Assembly (NCBI GenBank): GCA_945273835.1
Contig: CALYPL010000007.1
Location: 1 to 64,000 of the forward strand
Direction of reading: 5' to 3'
Source: an uncultured Dysgonomonas sp.
Lineage (GTDB): Bacteria > Bacteroidota > Bacteroidia > Bacteroidales > Dysgonomonadaceae
DNA: 64,000 bases
In this document: positions 29,050 through 39,449 of the stretch, in pieces
Layout: the number at the start of each line of letters is the position of its first letter
How positions within the stretch are numbered: position 1 is the stretch's first letter
The notes under the pieces: model-generated
What the model saw: only the letters and a program-made list of their open reading frames with translations
Database searches by the model: none
Told to the model about the DNA's origin: nothing
Translations under genes and position numbers: made by a program

Positions 29050-30401
29050 TGAAAACATTTTTTTTACTTGTAATTTCTATTTCAGTAAGTATTGCTTGCC
29101 ATGCTCAGAATAACGATTTAAAAAAACTAGAAGAGCAGAGAAAACAAGCCCTCATTGAGATAACAAATACAAGTAAATTATTAAATGACACAAAGAAAAA
29201 CACATCATCATTACTAAGCCGCATAAACCTTTTGTCGGATCAAATTCTTTCCCGACAGAAAGTATTGCAGCTTCTTGAATCCGAACTTATAGGTATATCA
29301 AATGAACAGATCAAGAATGAGAAAGAAATCGCAATTCTTGAACAAGAACTTAAAGAAAAACAAAAGCAATATGCCCATGCTGTAGAGGCTATTATGCATA
29401 ACCGTACAGGAGATAATAAATTGCTTTTTATACTTTCCGGGAGGTCTTTTTCTGAATCTTACCGTCGGTTACGCTATCTGCGTGAATACTCTGCATGGCG
29501 AAGTAGTCAGGCTGATGAAATTAAAGACAAAAACTTAAAACTAAAAGAAAAAAAGCTCCTTCTTGCTAAAACCAAATCCAGTAAATTAGCTTTACTCAAA
29601 CAAAGAGAATATGAAAGTGCAAAATTGAAAGTAGAAGAAACAAGTTTTCAAAATGAAGTTAAGGAGGCGCAAAAACAACAGAAGGAACTACAAAAAACTT
29701 TGGCTTTAAAGCGTCAACAAGCTGATGCTCTTAATAAAAAAATTGAACGACTGATAATTGATGAGGTAAAAAGACAGGAAAGAGAAGCTGAAAGGAAAAA
29801 TAAAGCAAGAGCTGAAGCTGAGAAAAGAGCTAAAGTCGAAAATAAAGCTGCTCCTGAAAATAAAGCTGCTTCTGAAAATAAAACAAATACTCCGACTATT
29901 TCTGAGAAAAAGCCAACCAATAGTGAAACTACAGAAACCTCTCAGGCAGAACATCCGATTACCATTACGAAAGAGGACTTTAAATTGTCAAGTGATTTCG
30001 CCGCTAACAAGGGAGCTTTACCATTCCCTGTAACAGGTGCCTATACCATATCTAACCGTTTTGGCGTGCATAAGCACAATCAGTGGAACGTCAATACATC
30101 AAGCAACGGTATTATTATCAAAGCTCAAGCAGGAGCAAAAGCTCGAGCTGTATTTGATGGTGTTGTAACATCAATCTTCGCAGTTCAAGGTTATTACAAT
30201 AATATATTGGTACGACACGGAAATTATTATACAGTTTATAGTAACATCCAGAACTTATATATAAAACTTGGAGATACCGTTACTACCGGACAAGCCTTAG
30301 GTGTTATCTATAACGACCCCGATACGGGTATTTCTGAAACAGATTTCCAATTATATCAAGGCAGGGTTAAAATTGATCCTGAACCTTGGTTAAAAAAATA
30401 A
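29049..30401 (+). CDS. EnvC-like murein hydrolase activator (coiled coil plus LytM/M23-like domain)
   Basis: 450 aa; signal peptide, long coiled coil, C-terminal LytM-like fold region without obvious M23 zinc ligands. Confidence 0.85.
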   Translation: MKTFFLLVISISVSIACHAQNNDLKKLEEQRKQALIEITNTSKLLNDTKKNTSSLLSRINLLSDQILSRQKVLQLLESELIGISNEQIKNEKEIAILEQELKEKQKQYAHAVEAIMHNRTGDNKLLFILSGRSFSESYRRLRYLREYSAWRSSQADEIKDKNLKLKEKKLLLAKTKSSKLALLKQREYESAKLKVEETSFQNEVKEAQKQQKELQKTLALKRQQADALNKKIERLIIDEVKRQEREAERKNKARAEAEKRAKVENKAAPENKAASENKTNTPTISEKKPTNSETTETSQAEHPITITKEDFKLSSDFAANKGALPFPVTGAYTISNRFGVHKHNQWNVNTSSNGIIIKAQAGAKARAVFDGVVTSIFAVQGYYNNILVRHGNYYTVYSNIQNLYIKLGDTVTTGQALGVIYNDPDTGISETDFQLYQGRVKIDPEPWLKK

Positions 30402-30436
30402 CATAAACCAAGATCTCAGCGTAAAGTAATATTTCT

Positions 30437-31369
30437 GTGATTGTAAAGCTTTATGATAAAGCATATAAGGAAGAGTGGAACAAGTTAGTAAACACTTCTA
30501 AAAACGGCACATTCCTATTCTATCGTGAATTTATGGAATATCACGCTAACCGTTTTACTGACCATTCACTACTTTTTTTTGAAGATGATGAGCTTATCGC
30601 CATCCTCCCTGCGAATATTGACGGTAACACTTTAATTTCCCATGCGGGACTAACGTATGGTGGTATTGTAGCAAATTCGACTGTAAGAATGGGGAAGATG
30701 ATAAAAATCTTCGATCTTTTATTTGATCACCTGAAAGATAATAATTTATCAAAACTCATTTATAAGGCAATACCGTATATATATCACAAATATCCGTCTG
30801 ACGAAGATTTATATTTATTATTCAGACATGGAGCCGTTTTGTCTTCACGGAATATATCATCCACAATCACATTATCCAATGATTTAGAATATACTAAATT
30901 ACGCAAAAGAGGCATAAAAAAAGGCTTAAAAAATAATATAGATATTAACGAATCGAATAGATTTGATTTATTCTGGCCTATTTTAGAATCCAATCTAAGA
31001 AACCGACATCAGGTTAATCCGGTTCATACCCTAAACGAGATAATTTATTTAAAAGGATTATTTCCTGACGAAATAAAACTGTTTGTGGCTCTTGATTCTT
31101 CAAAACAGATTATAGCCGGAAGTGTAATTTTTGAGACCGACACAGTCGCTCATATACAATACATTGCAGCAACTGAAAAAGCTAAAAAAGAAGGGGCGGT
31201 AGATACATTGGTAGATCGTATGATAAATTATTACTCAAGTAAACGTTATTTCGATTACGGAATTTCTACCACAAATGGCGGATCGATACTAAACGAAAGT
31301 CTGATCGCACAAAAAGAAGGTTTTGGAGCAAGAGGCGTTGTATATGATATTTATTCGGTAAATTTGTAG
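30437..31369 (+). CDS. FemAB/GNAT-like acyltransferase
   Basis: 310 aa, GTG start; NGTFLFYREFMEYHANRFTDHSLLFFEDDELIAILPAN, LVDRMINYYSSKRYFDYGIST. Confidence 0.72.
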   Translation: MIVKLYDKAYKEEWNKLVNTSKNGTFLFYREFMEYHANRFTDHSLLFFEDDELIAILPANIDGNTLISHAGLTYGGIVANSTVRMGKMIKIFDLLFDHLKDNNLSKLIYKAIPYIYHKYPSDEDLYLLFRHGAVLSSRNISSTITLSNDLEYTKLRKRGIKKGLKNNIDINESNRFDLFWPILESNLRNRHQVNPVHTLNEIIYLKGLFPDEIKLFVALDSSKQIIAGSVIFETDTVAHIQYIAATEKAKKEGAVDTLVDRMINYYSSKRYFDYGISTTNGGSILNESLIAQKEGFGARGVVYDIYSVNL

Positions 31370-31384
31370 GACTAAATCATTGAA

Positions 31385-32122
31385 ATGAAAGAAAAAGAAA
31401 TGATATTCGGCACAAGAGCTATTATTGAAGCCATTGAAGCCGATAAAGAAATAGACAAATTATTGCTCCGTAAAGATCTTCAGGGCGACTTATCGAAAGA
31501 GTTGATCGTATTGGCAAAAAACAGGGGAATCACCGTTCAACGTGTACCAAGTGAACGGTTAGACAGATACACCCGCAAAAATCATCAAGGAGCTATCGCC
31601 TTCCTGTCAGCCATATCCTATGAACATATCGAAGATATCGTGCCTTTCCTTTATGAAGAAGGCAAAGATCCGTTTATATTACTTCTGGACGGAATTACCG
31701 ATGTGCGCAATTTTGGAGCTATTGCTCGCACCTGTGAGGTTGCTGGCGTTGATGCGATAGTTATACCTGCTAAAGGAAGCGTTACGGTCAATGCGGATGC
31801 GGTTAAAACTTCGGCAGGAGCTTTACTCAAAATACCTGTATGTAAAGAACCTAACCTGACAGATGTCATAAAATATTTAAAAAACTCAGGCATAAAAGTT
31901 GTCGCCGCGAGCGAAAGAAGCTCACAACTTTACACTGCCACTGATTATACCGGTCCTATCGCAATCGTTATGGGAGCTGAAGACACAGGTGTTTCTACCG
32001 AAAATTTGAGATTAGTTGACGAGATGGTGAAAATACCTCAGTATGGAACAATCGGTTCGCTCAATGTTTCCGTTGCAGCCGGAATTTTAATTTATGAAGC
32101 TATCAGACAAAGACATAATTAA
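31385..32122 (+). CDS. rlmB: 23S rRNA (guanosine-2'-O-)-methyltransferase RlmB
   Basis: 245 aa; IFGTRAIIEAIEADKEIDKLLL, DGITDVRNFGAIARTCEVAGVDAIV, GAEDTGVSTENLRLVDEMVKIPQYGTIGSLNVSVAAGI. Confidence 0.93.
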   Translation: MKEKEMIFGTRAIIEAIEADKEIDKLLLRKDLQGDLSKELIVLAKNRGITVQRVPSERLDRYTRKNHQGAIAFLSAISYEHIEDIVPFLYEEGKDPFILLLDGITDVRNFGAIARTCEVAGVDAIVIPAKGSVTVNADAVKTSAGALLKIPVCKEPNLTDVIKYLKNSGIKVVAASERSSQLYTATDYTGPIAIVMGAEDTGVSTENLRLVDEMVKIPQYGTIGSLNVSVAAGILIYEAIRQRHN

Positions 32123-32130
32123 TAATAAAT

Positions 32131-32508
32131 ATGAAGAAAGTAATTAATTCTAAAAATGCACCTGCCGCAGTAGGACCTTACAGCCAAGCTATTGAAGTAA
32201 ATGATACAGTTTATATATCGGGACAATTGCCCATCGATCCTGCGACAGGAAATTTTCCCGCAGGCGGCGTTAAAGAACAAACTGAACAATCATTCAAAAA
32301 TATCAAAGCAATATTAGCTGAAGCCGGACTTACGGTTAATCATATTGTAAAAACAACCGTATTACTTGCCGATATAAGCGACTTCGGAGCAATGAACGAA
32401 GTTTATTCTGCTCAGTTTACAGGAACATTTCCCGCACGTTCAGCATTTGCCGTGAAAGATTTACCGAAAGGAGCTTTAGTTGAAATAGAGGTTATCGCTG
32501 TACGATAA
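32131..32508 (+). CDS. ridA: RidA family reactive intermediate deaminase
   Basis: 125 aa; NAPAAVGPYSQAIEVNDTVYISGQLPIDPATG, FPARSAFAVKDLPKGALVEIEVIA. Confidence 0.95.
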   Translation: MKKVINSKNAPAAVGPYSQAIEVNDTVYISGQLPIDPATGNFPAGGVKEQTEQSFKNIKAILAEAGLTVNHIVKTTVLLADISDFGAMNEVYSAQFTGTFPARSAFAVKDLPKGALVEIEVIAVR

Positions 32509-32538
32509 TCTCTACAAATTAAATTTAAAATACGAATC

Positions 32539-33588
32539 ATGACCGTTGATGAAATATTTATGCATCGCTGCCTGCAATTGGCTGCCAACGGTCGTGGGTT
32601 CGTGTCTCCCAACCCCATGGTTGGTTCAGTGGTGGTATGTGACGGTAAAATAATAGGTGAAGGCTTTCACCGTCATTACGGCGGACCACACGCCGAAGTA
32701 AACGCTATTGGAAGCGTTACCGACAAAGCATTATTGAAAAAATCCACATTATACGTTTCGCTCGAACCCTGTTCGCATTACGGAAAAACGCCTCCTTGTG
32801 CGCAAATGATTATCGACAAAAAAATACCGAATGTCGTAATCGGTTGCGTTGACCCCTACCCTGCCGTATCGGGACGAGGTATCCGTTTGTTGCGCGATGC
32901 GGGAATAAACGTGAAAACAGGGGTTCTTGAGGACGAAGCCATGAAACTCAACAAAGAGTTTATAACAGCTCAGCTCATGCAACGACCTTATATTTACCTT
33001 AAATGGGCTCAAACAGCTGACGGATTTATTGATAAAATAAGATTAGAGGGTACTGAACCCGCTTCTACTCCGATATCTGATAGTTTCAGCAAAATGCTTG
33101 TTCATAAGAAAAGGGCAGAAACAGACGCTATCTTGGTAGGTACTAATACCGCGATTAAGGATAACCCCGCACTCACAACTCGTTTATGGTATGGTAAAAA
33201 TCCTGTACGAGTGGTCATTGACCGAAATTTGAGAATACCTCTGAATTTTAACCTTTACAACAATTGCTCGAAAACTTTGATTTACACTGAACAAGATCCG
33301 AAACTAAACTCAAAGGAAAACATTGAATTTATAAAAATTGATTTTGATAAAGATTTATTTTCTGCTATTTTTCAAGATCTTGTTAAACGTAAAGTCAACT
33401 CTTTATTGGTAGAAGGAGGTAAAATTGTATTGGATAATCTTATTCAAAGCGGTTTATGGGACGAGGCATTTATTGAATATTCCTCTCTGAAATTCGTTGA
33501 CGGGGTCAAAGCACCTTTTATTAACGGAAATATTATTGACGAATTTTTTGTTAGAGATTCTAAACATGTACATTTGAAACGTTTATAG
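32539..33588 (+). CDS. ribD: Bifunctional pyrimidine deaminase/reductase RibD
   Basis: 349 aa; HAEVNAIGSV, SLEPCSHYGKTPPCAQMI, DAILVGTNTAIKDNPALTTR, LLVEGGKIVLDNLI. Confidence 0.94.
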   Translation: MTVDEIFMHRCLQLAANGRGFVSPNPMVGSVVVCDGKIIGEGFHRHYGGPHAEVNAIGSVTDKALLKKSTLYVSLEPCSHYGKTPPCAQMIIDKKIPNVVIGCVDPYPAVSGRGIRLLRDAGINVKTGVLEDEAMKLNKEFITAQLMQRPYIYLKWAQTADGFIDKIRLEGTEPASTPISDSFSKMLVHKKRAETDAILVGTNTAIKDNPALTTRLWYGKNPVRVVIDRNLRIPLNFNLYNNCSKTLIYTEQDPKLNSKENIEFIKIDFDKDLFSAIFQDLVKRKVNSLLVEGGKIVLDNLIQSGLWDEAFIEYSSLKFVDGVKAPFINGNIIDEFFVRDSKHVHLKRL

Positions 33589-33641
33589 TTATAAAATTTT
33601 ATAATTCTGTAATTACATAGCGTTTTAGAGAGAATTCTTTC

Positions 33642-33649
33642 TATTTTTG
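33642..33649 (+). promoter_or_regulatory. -7 element (TATTTTTG)
   Basis: Matches TAnnTTTG 36 bp before the 33685 start codon. Confidence 0.45.
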
Positions 33650-33684
33650 CACATTGACAAAGCATAATTTTTTAATTAACGAAG

Positions 33685-35097
33685 ATGAAATTGAAGCAAA
33701 CAATCTATTTACTTACATCACTTTTTTTAATTTTCTTCACTTTTTCATGTAACGACAACACTGATAATTATACGACGACAGATGCTTCTGCCGATTCGCA
33801 GATTTATTCTTTCAAGCTTAAAGCTACTCCGGTCACAAAAGCCGACAGTACAAATTACCCTATATTGGAAAAGACGAGCTTTGTTATAGATCAATTAAGA
33901 CAAATTATTTACAATCCCGATTCGTTGCCTTACAACATCCATTTAAAAAAGTTTGCTGCAACCGTAACCTATTCTGATGCAACACCATCTAAATTAGAAC
34001 TTATTTACCACATCAATAACAATGACTCGGTTGTATCATGGAACGGAACTGACTCAATTGATTTTTCAAAAAAAGATATTTCTCTGAAAGTAATACCGGC
34101 TAACGGTGTACCCGCATCATCAAGCATCTACAAAATACAATTACGCGTTCATCAGATAAATCCCGATTCATTGGTATGGCATCAAGTGCCATCACTTGGC
34201 AATGCGCAGACAGGAAGTACCGTTGAAAAGATTCTTTTACAAGAAGATGCTTTCTACCGATTCTATTTATCAGGCGGAGCAATAAGCTTTCAAACAGCTA
34301 AAATAACAGATAATTCGCCGATATGGTCAAACACTATCACGACTAATCTTCCAAACAATGTAATTGTTAAAAACATAATTAGCTTCAACAATAAATTTTA
34401 TGCCGTTGACGAGACCGGCGAAACATACGGTTCAGCGGACGGTACTACGTGGGATAAAATCTCAAATGGTGCATTTGTTAAACGAATGATCGGAGTTATT
34501 CCTGAAAAAGACCTTTCAGGCAAAAATGATTCGTTGCTTATTGTCTTATATAATGATGGCGATTATTTTTTGACACGTACTCAAGATTTAAAAACATTTG
34601 GGGCTAAGACTAAAGTTGAGAACTCTACGCTTTACGGTTCAGAAACATTTATCAAATTATTAGATTTTGATTTTTTTGCGTGGACTAAATACAATTACAA
34701 TAATTTAAATCAAAATTATCTGACTTTTATCGGGCTCGACAATAGTAGTAAAAAAATGCTGAGTTGGCTGTTTGCTTCGCAAGATTCAAAACTAATTATA
34801 ACTAAGAATAGTGAAATATACAATCCTTTTGGAAATGGGATTGATTTGAATAATACCCATTTATTCAGATATGATAATAAATTTAACGCACTGAACAATA
34901 ACCAACTGTTTTTATCAAAAGATGCCGTTAAAAACTGGTATAAAGCACCGAAAGAACAGGCTTTAAATTCAGGCATTAAGACTAATGAAATTCAATCGGT
35001 TGTAATAGATGGAAATAATTATATTTGGATTTTTACGAATGATGCTTCATCGCATTACAGTGTGTGGAAAGGGCGATTGAACAGATTAATTAAATAA
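33685..35097 (+). CDS. Lipoprotein, probable DUF6242-type
   Basis: 470 aa; lipobox FTFSCND; beta-rich C-terminal part. Confidence 0.65.
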   Translation: MKLKQTIYLLTSLFLIFFTFSCNDNTDNYTTTDASADSQIYSFKLKATPVTKADSTNYPILEKTSFVIDQLRQIIYNPDSLPYNIHLKKFAATVTYSDATPSKLELIYHINNNDSVVSWNGTDSIDFSKKDISLKVIPANGVPASSSIYKIQLRVHQINPDSLVWHQVPSLGNAQTGSTVEKILLQEDAFYRFYLSGGAISFQTAKITDNSPIWSNTITTNLPNNVIVKNIISFNNKFYAVDETGETYGSADGTTWDKISNGAFVKRMIGVIPEKDLSGKNDSLLIVLYNDGDYFLTRTQDLKTFGAKTKVENSTLYGSETFIKLLDFDFFAWTKYNYNNLNQNYLTFIGLDNSSKKMLSWLFASQDSKLIITKNSEIYNPFGNGIDLNNTHLFRYDNKFNALNNNQLFLSKDAVKNWYKAPKEQALNSGIKTNEIQSVVIDGNNYIWIFTNDASSHYSVWKGRLNRLIK

Positions 35098-35164
35098 AAT
35101 ACCGATCCGTTTATACTTTGAGCTATTTATTTTGCGTTAATAGAGAATACGGTTTATAGACAAC

Positions 35165-35866
35165 ATGATGAGACTAAAAATATGGATTTCTTATCTGCTG
35201 CTATTTTTCCTTTTATTCTCATTTTCATCGCTCAGAGCTCAAGAGTATAAATATGAAATAGGAGGAATGGCAGGAGTGTCATTTTATATGGGCGATGCAA
35301 ACATGACCAAACTTTATCAGAGTCCGGGACCTGCCGAGGGTGTAGTATTCAGAATAAATAAAGATTTCAGATGGTCTATGAAAAGCAATTTGATTTTCGG
35401 ACATTTATCCGGCGATACGAAACATACATCCGATGCTTTTCCTTTTGGTCGGCAAAGTTCATTCAGCAGAACATTTTATGAGTTAGGCAGCCAGATTGAA
35501 TTTAATTTTTTCAATTATAGCGACAAGTATACATATCTGAATACGAAACGCCTTACTCCTTATGTTTTTGCAGGATTAGGCATAACCTATGCTTCGGGCA
35601 AAAAAACTTTTTTCGATGCTAATATACCTTTTGGTTTAGGATTGAAATATAGGTTAAGAGATCGGTTAAATCTTGGATTTGAGTTTTCGTTCAGAAAATT
35701 ATTCAGCGATAATCTGGATGTTACGGAGAAAGATAACGGATTCAATCTGAATGATCCGCAAGGCATAAAAAGCAGTGCATTAAAAAATAAAGATTGGTAT
35801 TCGCTGACATTGTTAAGTTTGACATGGAATTTCGGAATCAGATGTAATCCGTGTTATAATGAATAA
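35165..35866 (+). CDS. DUF6089-like outer-membrane beta-barrel protein
   Basis: 233 aa; signal peptide ...SSLRAQEYKYEIGGMAGVSFYMGDAN; immediately upstream of uppS-bamA. Confidence 0.75.
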   Translation: MMRLKIWISYLLLFFLLFSFSSLRAQEYKYEIGGMAGVSFYMGDANMTKLYQSPGPAEGVVFRINKDFRWSMKSNLIFGHLSGDTKHTSDAFPFGRQSSFSRTFYELGSQIEFNFFNYSDKYTYLNTKRLTPYVFAGLGITYASGKKTFFDANIPFGLGLKYRLRDRLNLGFEFSFRKLFSDNLDVTEKDNGFNLNDPQGIKSSALKNKDWYSLTLLSLTWNFGIRCNPCYNE

Positions 35867-35885
35867 ATTTATAAATTGATATAAT

Positions 35886-36635
35886 ATGTCATTTTTTGAC
35901 CAGATAGATAAAGAGAAAATGCCTAAGCACATTGCCATTATTATGGATGGCAACGGACGATGGGCAAAACAACGTGGACTTGACAGAACTTATGGACATC
36001 AGGAAGGTCTTAGAGCTGTAAGACGATTGATTGAGGCCGCGAAAAAAGCGAATATTGCTTATCTGACATTATATACATTCTCAACTGAAAATTGGAACAG
36101 ACCCGAAGAAGAAATAAAAGCTCTTATGCAGCTTATGATTAAAGCTGTACATGACGAAACACCGGAACTTCTTGCAAATAATATTCAAATCAAAGCCATC
36201 GGAGATTTGGATAGATTGCCGGAAGAAACAAGAAAGGCTTTAAATGAATGTATCATTGAAACTTCGGTTAATACGGGTCCGGCTATTGTTTTAGCACTCA
36301 GCTATTCTTCAAGATGGGAAATTACAAACGCAGTAAAACAAATTGCTGACGGTGTTAAAAATGGCAATATTAAGGAAAGCGAAATAAATGAAGACCTTAT
36401 ATCCAATTATCTTTGCACAAAAGATATCCCCAATCCGGATTTGTTAATCCGAACAGGCAACGAAAAGAGAATCAGCAACTTTTTATTATGGCAAATAGCG
36501 TATTCAGAATTATATTTTACCGATGTGCTATGGCCTAATTTTGATGAGGAATGCTTATTCAAAGCAGTTGTGGACTACCAACAACGCGAACGCAGATTTG
36601 GTAAAACAAGTGAACAGGTTTCAGATATAAAGTAA
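35886..36635 (+). CDS. uppS: Undecaprenyl diphosphate synthase
   Basis: 249 aa; PKHIAIIMDGNGRWAKQRGLDRTYGHQEGL, TLYTFSTENWNRP, DLLIRTGNEKRISNFLLWQIAYSELYF. Confidence 0.96.
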   Translation: MSFFDQIDKEKMPKHIAIIMDGNGRWAKQRGLDRTYGHQEGLRAVRRLIEAAKKANIAYLTLYTFSTENWNRPEEEIKALMQLMIKAVHDETPELLANNIQIKAIGDLDRLPEETRKALNECIIETSVNTGPAIVLALSYSSRWEITNAVKQIADGVKNGNIKESEINEDLISNYLCTKDIPNPDLLIRTGNEKRISNFLLWQIAYSELYFTDVLWPNFDEECLFKAVVDYQQRERRFGKTSEQVSDIK

Positions 36636-36642
36636 ATTCAGA

Positions 36643-39348
36643 ATGACTTCAGTAAGAAAAAAGCAACACAATATGTTCATCCTCACCAAAAGGTTATCAG
36701 TACTATTTTTCTTTTTATGCTTTGTTTTAGCGGCACAAGCCCAAAAAACCGAAAATTCTAATTCATCTGTTCTTTTGGCTTCTCAATCAGATTCCGTTCC
36801 GGATATTGTTCCTGTTATTAGCTACAATACTCCACGTAAGTATGAGATAGCGGATATAAAAATTACAGGTTTGCAGAATAAAACATACGATGACTTTGCT
36901 TTAATTGGTTTTTCGGGGCTTACAGTCGGAGATGTAATTGAGGTACCAGGAGTTGAGCCGACAAATGCGGTAAAACGTTTTTGGAAACAAGGGCTTTTTT
37001 CAGATATTAAATTGTATGCGTCAAAAATACATGACAATAAAATCTGGATTGAAATAGTCTTGAAAGAAAGACCATTAATCTCAGAGATTAGTTTTACGGG
37101 TGTTAAAAAGAATGAGCGCAAAGAATTAGAAGGTCGGATGGGAATGCCGGTTAACACGCAAATCACCCCCAACCGTCTTGATCGTGCCAAAAAGAACTTA
37201 AAGAAATATTTTGACGAAAAAGGTTTTAATCAGGCTGAAGTAAAGGTCAAAACAGTACCCGATCTCTCAAAGGAAAATCATGTTATTCTCAATATAGACA
37301 TCATTAAGAAAAACAAAACTAAAGTTAATAAAATCGTATTTGAAGGCAATAAGCAAATCAATAGCACGATTTTAGAGAAAGCGATGAAAAAGACGCGCCA
37401 GAAAAACACCTTCAAAGCCTGGTTCAGAAACTTTTTACGTTCAACTAAATATACGCCTGAAAACTATGAGGCAGACAAAGCCAATATTATCTCGAAGTAT
37501 AATGAGTTAGGTTACAGAGATGCTAATATTGTATGGGACTCCGTATATTCTGCAGCTGCTGAAGGAAAACCCGATAAAATGGACATCATCATCAAAATTG
37601 ATGAAGGTGACCAATACTTTTTGCGTAAAATCAATTGGATTGGAAATACTGAAGTATCCACCAATGATTTGCAACGGGTATTGAATATGAAATCGGGCGA
37701 TGTTTATAACCAAAAAAAGTTGATGTCTCGGCTATCATTGGATGAAGACGCAGTAATGAATATCTTTTACCAAAATCAGGGATACTTGTTTTCTCACGCA
37801 GATCCGGTTGAAATTAATCTCGATAAAGATTCAGTAGATTTAGAAATACGCATCACAGAAAATAGCAAAGCTACAATCCGAAAAGTTAATATTTCGGGTA
37901 ACGACCGCTTATATGAAGATGTTATCCGTCGTGAGTTAAGAGTTAAACCCGGAGCTCTTTACAGCCGTGACGATATAATGCGTTCATTGCGTGAAGTGGC
38001 TCAAATGGGGCATTTTGACCCGGAAAATTTACAACCTAAAATTGAACCGGATCCCGATAACGGTACGGTTGACATAAGTTTACCATTAGTATCAAAAGCT
38101 AATGACCAAGTCGAGTTTTCGGCAGGTTGGGGGCAAACAGGTCTAATTGGTAAATTAAGTTTAAAATTTACTAATTTCTCAATTAAAAACTTGTTTAATC
38201 CAAGCAGTTATAAAGGTATAATCCCTCAAGGAGACGGTCAAACATTGACCCTAAGTGCTCAAACAAACGCTAAATACTACCAATCATATTCACTCTCCTT
38301 CCTTGATCCTTGGTTTGGCGGTAAAAGACCGAATTCCTTATCGGTAGGTTTATATTATTCAAAACAGACTGACATAAACAGTAACTACCTGAGAGATAGC
38401 TATTATTCTTATGGTCCCAACAGCGGTTATTACCCGAATTCAGGCATCGGAAATAATTACGATTATGCACTTGACCCGCACAAATCCATTCAAATGATGG
38501 GCGTTTCAGTAGGATATGGTAAACGTTTAGAATGGCCTGATGATTATTTTTATTTGAGAGGCGAATTGGCTTACCAGTTATATAAAATGAAAGACTGGCA
38601 ATATTTCATGGTTAAAAACGGTACTTGCAATAGTATCAGTTTAAACCTGACTTTAGGACGTAGCTCAATTGACAATCCGATTTACACTCGAAGCGGTACC
38701 GACTTTGCAATCTCAGTTCAGGCAACACCACCCTTCTCGCTATGGGATGGCAAAAATTACAAGGACATGAAAAAGGTTGATCAATATTTTGAGTCATCGC
38801 AGAAATACAGATGGATTGAATATCATAAATGGAAATTTAAGGCCAAGACTTTTACATCTTTAGTAGATCAAAACAAATTGAAGAGAACTCCAGTGTTGAT
38901 GACCCGCACAGAATTTGGGTTAATTGGTTACTACAATTCTCACAAAAAATCGCCTTTCGAAACCTTTTACGTAGGAGGTGATGGCATGAGTGGCTATTCG
39001 AGTACTTATGCTACCGAGACAATAGGATTACGTGGATATGAAAACGGTTCATTGGGAGCCGAAGCAAGCGCATATGCGCGATTAGGACTAGAACTGCGTT
39101 TTCCGCTCATTCTTGAACCAACATCAACCATTTATATTCTTGGTTTCGTTGAAGGAGGTAATGCTTGGAACGATATCAAAGACTTTAATCCTTTTGAGTT
39201 GAAGCGTTCAGCAGGATTCGGCGCTCGTATCATGTTACCTATGATTGGTTTGATGGGTATTGATTGGGCATATGGATTTGACCCTGTAAACGGTAGCAGA
39301 AGCTCCGGAGGAAGCCAATTCCACTTTATTTTAGGTCAAGAATTCTAA
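36643..39348 (+). CDS. bamA: Outer membrane protein assembly factor BamA
   Basis: 901 aa; POTRA repeats and Omp85 barrel; C-terminal PVNGSRSSGGSQFHFILGQEF. Confidence 0.95.
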   Translation: MTSVRKKQHNMFILTKRLSVLFFFLCFVLAAQAQKTENSNSSVLLASQSDSVPDIVPVISYNTPRKYEIADIKITGLQNKTYDDFALIGFSGLTVGDVIEVPGVEPTNAVKRFWKQGLFSDIKLYASKIHDNKIWIEIVLKERPLISEISFTGVKKNERKELEGRMGMPVNTQITPNRLDRAKKNLKKYFDEKGFNQAEVKVKTVPDLSKENHVILNIDIIKKNKTKVNKIVFEGNKQINSTILEKAMKKTRQKNTFKAWFRNFLRSTKYTPENYEADKANIISKYNELGYRDANIVWDSVYSAAAEGKPDKMDIIIKIDEGDQYFLRKINWIGNTEVSTNDLQRVLNMKSGDVYNQKKLMSRLSLDEDAVMNIFYQNQGYLFSHADPVEINLDKDSVDLEIRITENSKATIRKVNISGNDRLYEDVIRRELRVKPGALYSRDDIMRSLREVAQMGHFDPENLQPKIEPDPDNGTVDISLPLVSKANDQVEFSAGWGQTGLIGKLSLKFTNFSIKNLFNPSSYKGIIPQGDGQTLTLSAQTNAKYYQSYSLSFLDPWFGGKRPNSLSVGLYYSKQTDINSNYLRDSYYSYGPNSGYYPNSGIGNNYDYALDPHKSIQMMGVSVGYGKRLEWPDDYFYLRGELAYQLYKMKDWQYFMVKNGTCNSISLNLTLGRSSIDNPIYTRSGTDFAISVQATPPFSLWDGKNYKDMKKVDQYFESSQKYRWIEYHKWKFKAKTFTSLVDQNKLKRTPVLMTRTEFGLIGYYNSHKKSPFETFYVGGDGMSGYSSTYATETIGLRGYENGSLGAEASAYARLGLELRFPLILEPTSTIYILGFVEGGNAWNDIKDFNPFELKRSAGFGARIMLPMIGLMGIDWAYGFDPVNGSRSSGGSQFHFILGQEF

Positions 39349-39449
39349 TAAAGTTGTAATTTAAACTTTACTTCTATTATATTTTATAAGGCTACAATAT
39401 GTTTTATGATATATTTGTACCATAAGAAATAACATTAAAATTATTCATC

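Noticed and set aside
29706-29954. Minus-strand ORFs (also 29714-29920) rich in Phe/Ser/Leu
   Set aside because: Reverse frames of the repetitive Lys/Glu/Ala coiled-coil linker of the EnvC-like gene.
33589-33604. 16-bp palindrome ttataaaattttataa after ribD
   Set aside because: Pure A/T apart from no loop; expected by chance in AT-rich sequence and not a convincing terminator.
36822-37190. 122-aa minus-strand ORF inside bamA
   Set aside because: Antisense to the POTRA region of a clear bamA; no independent support.
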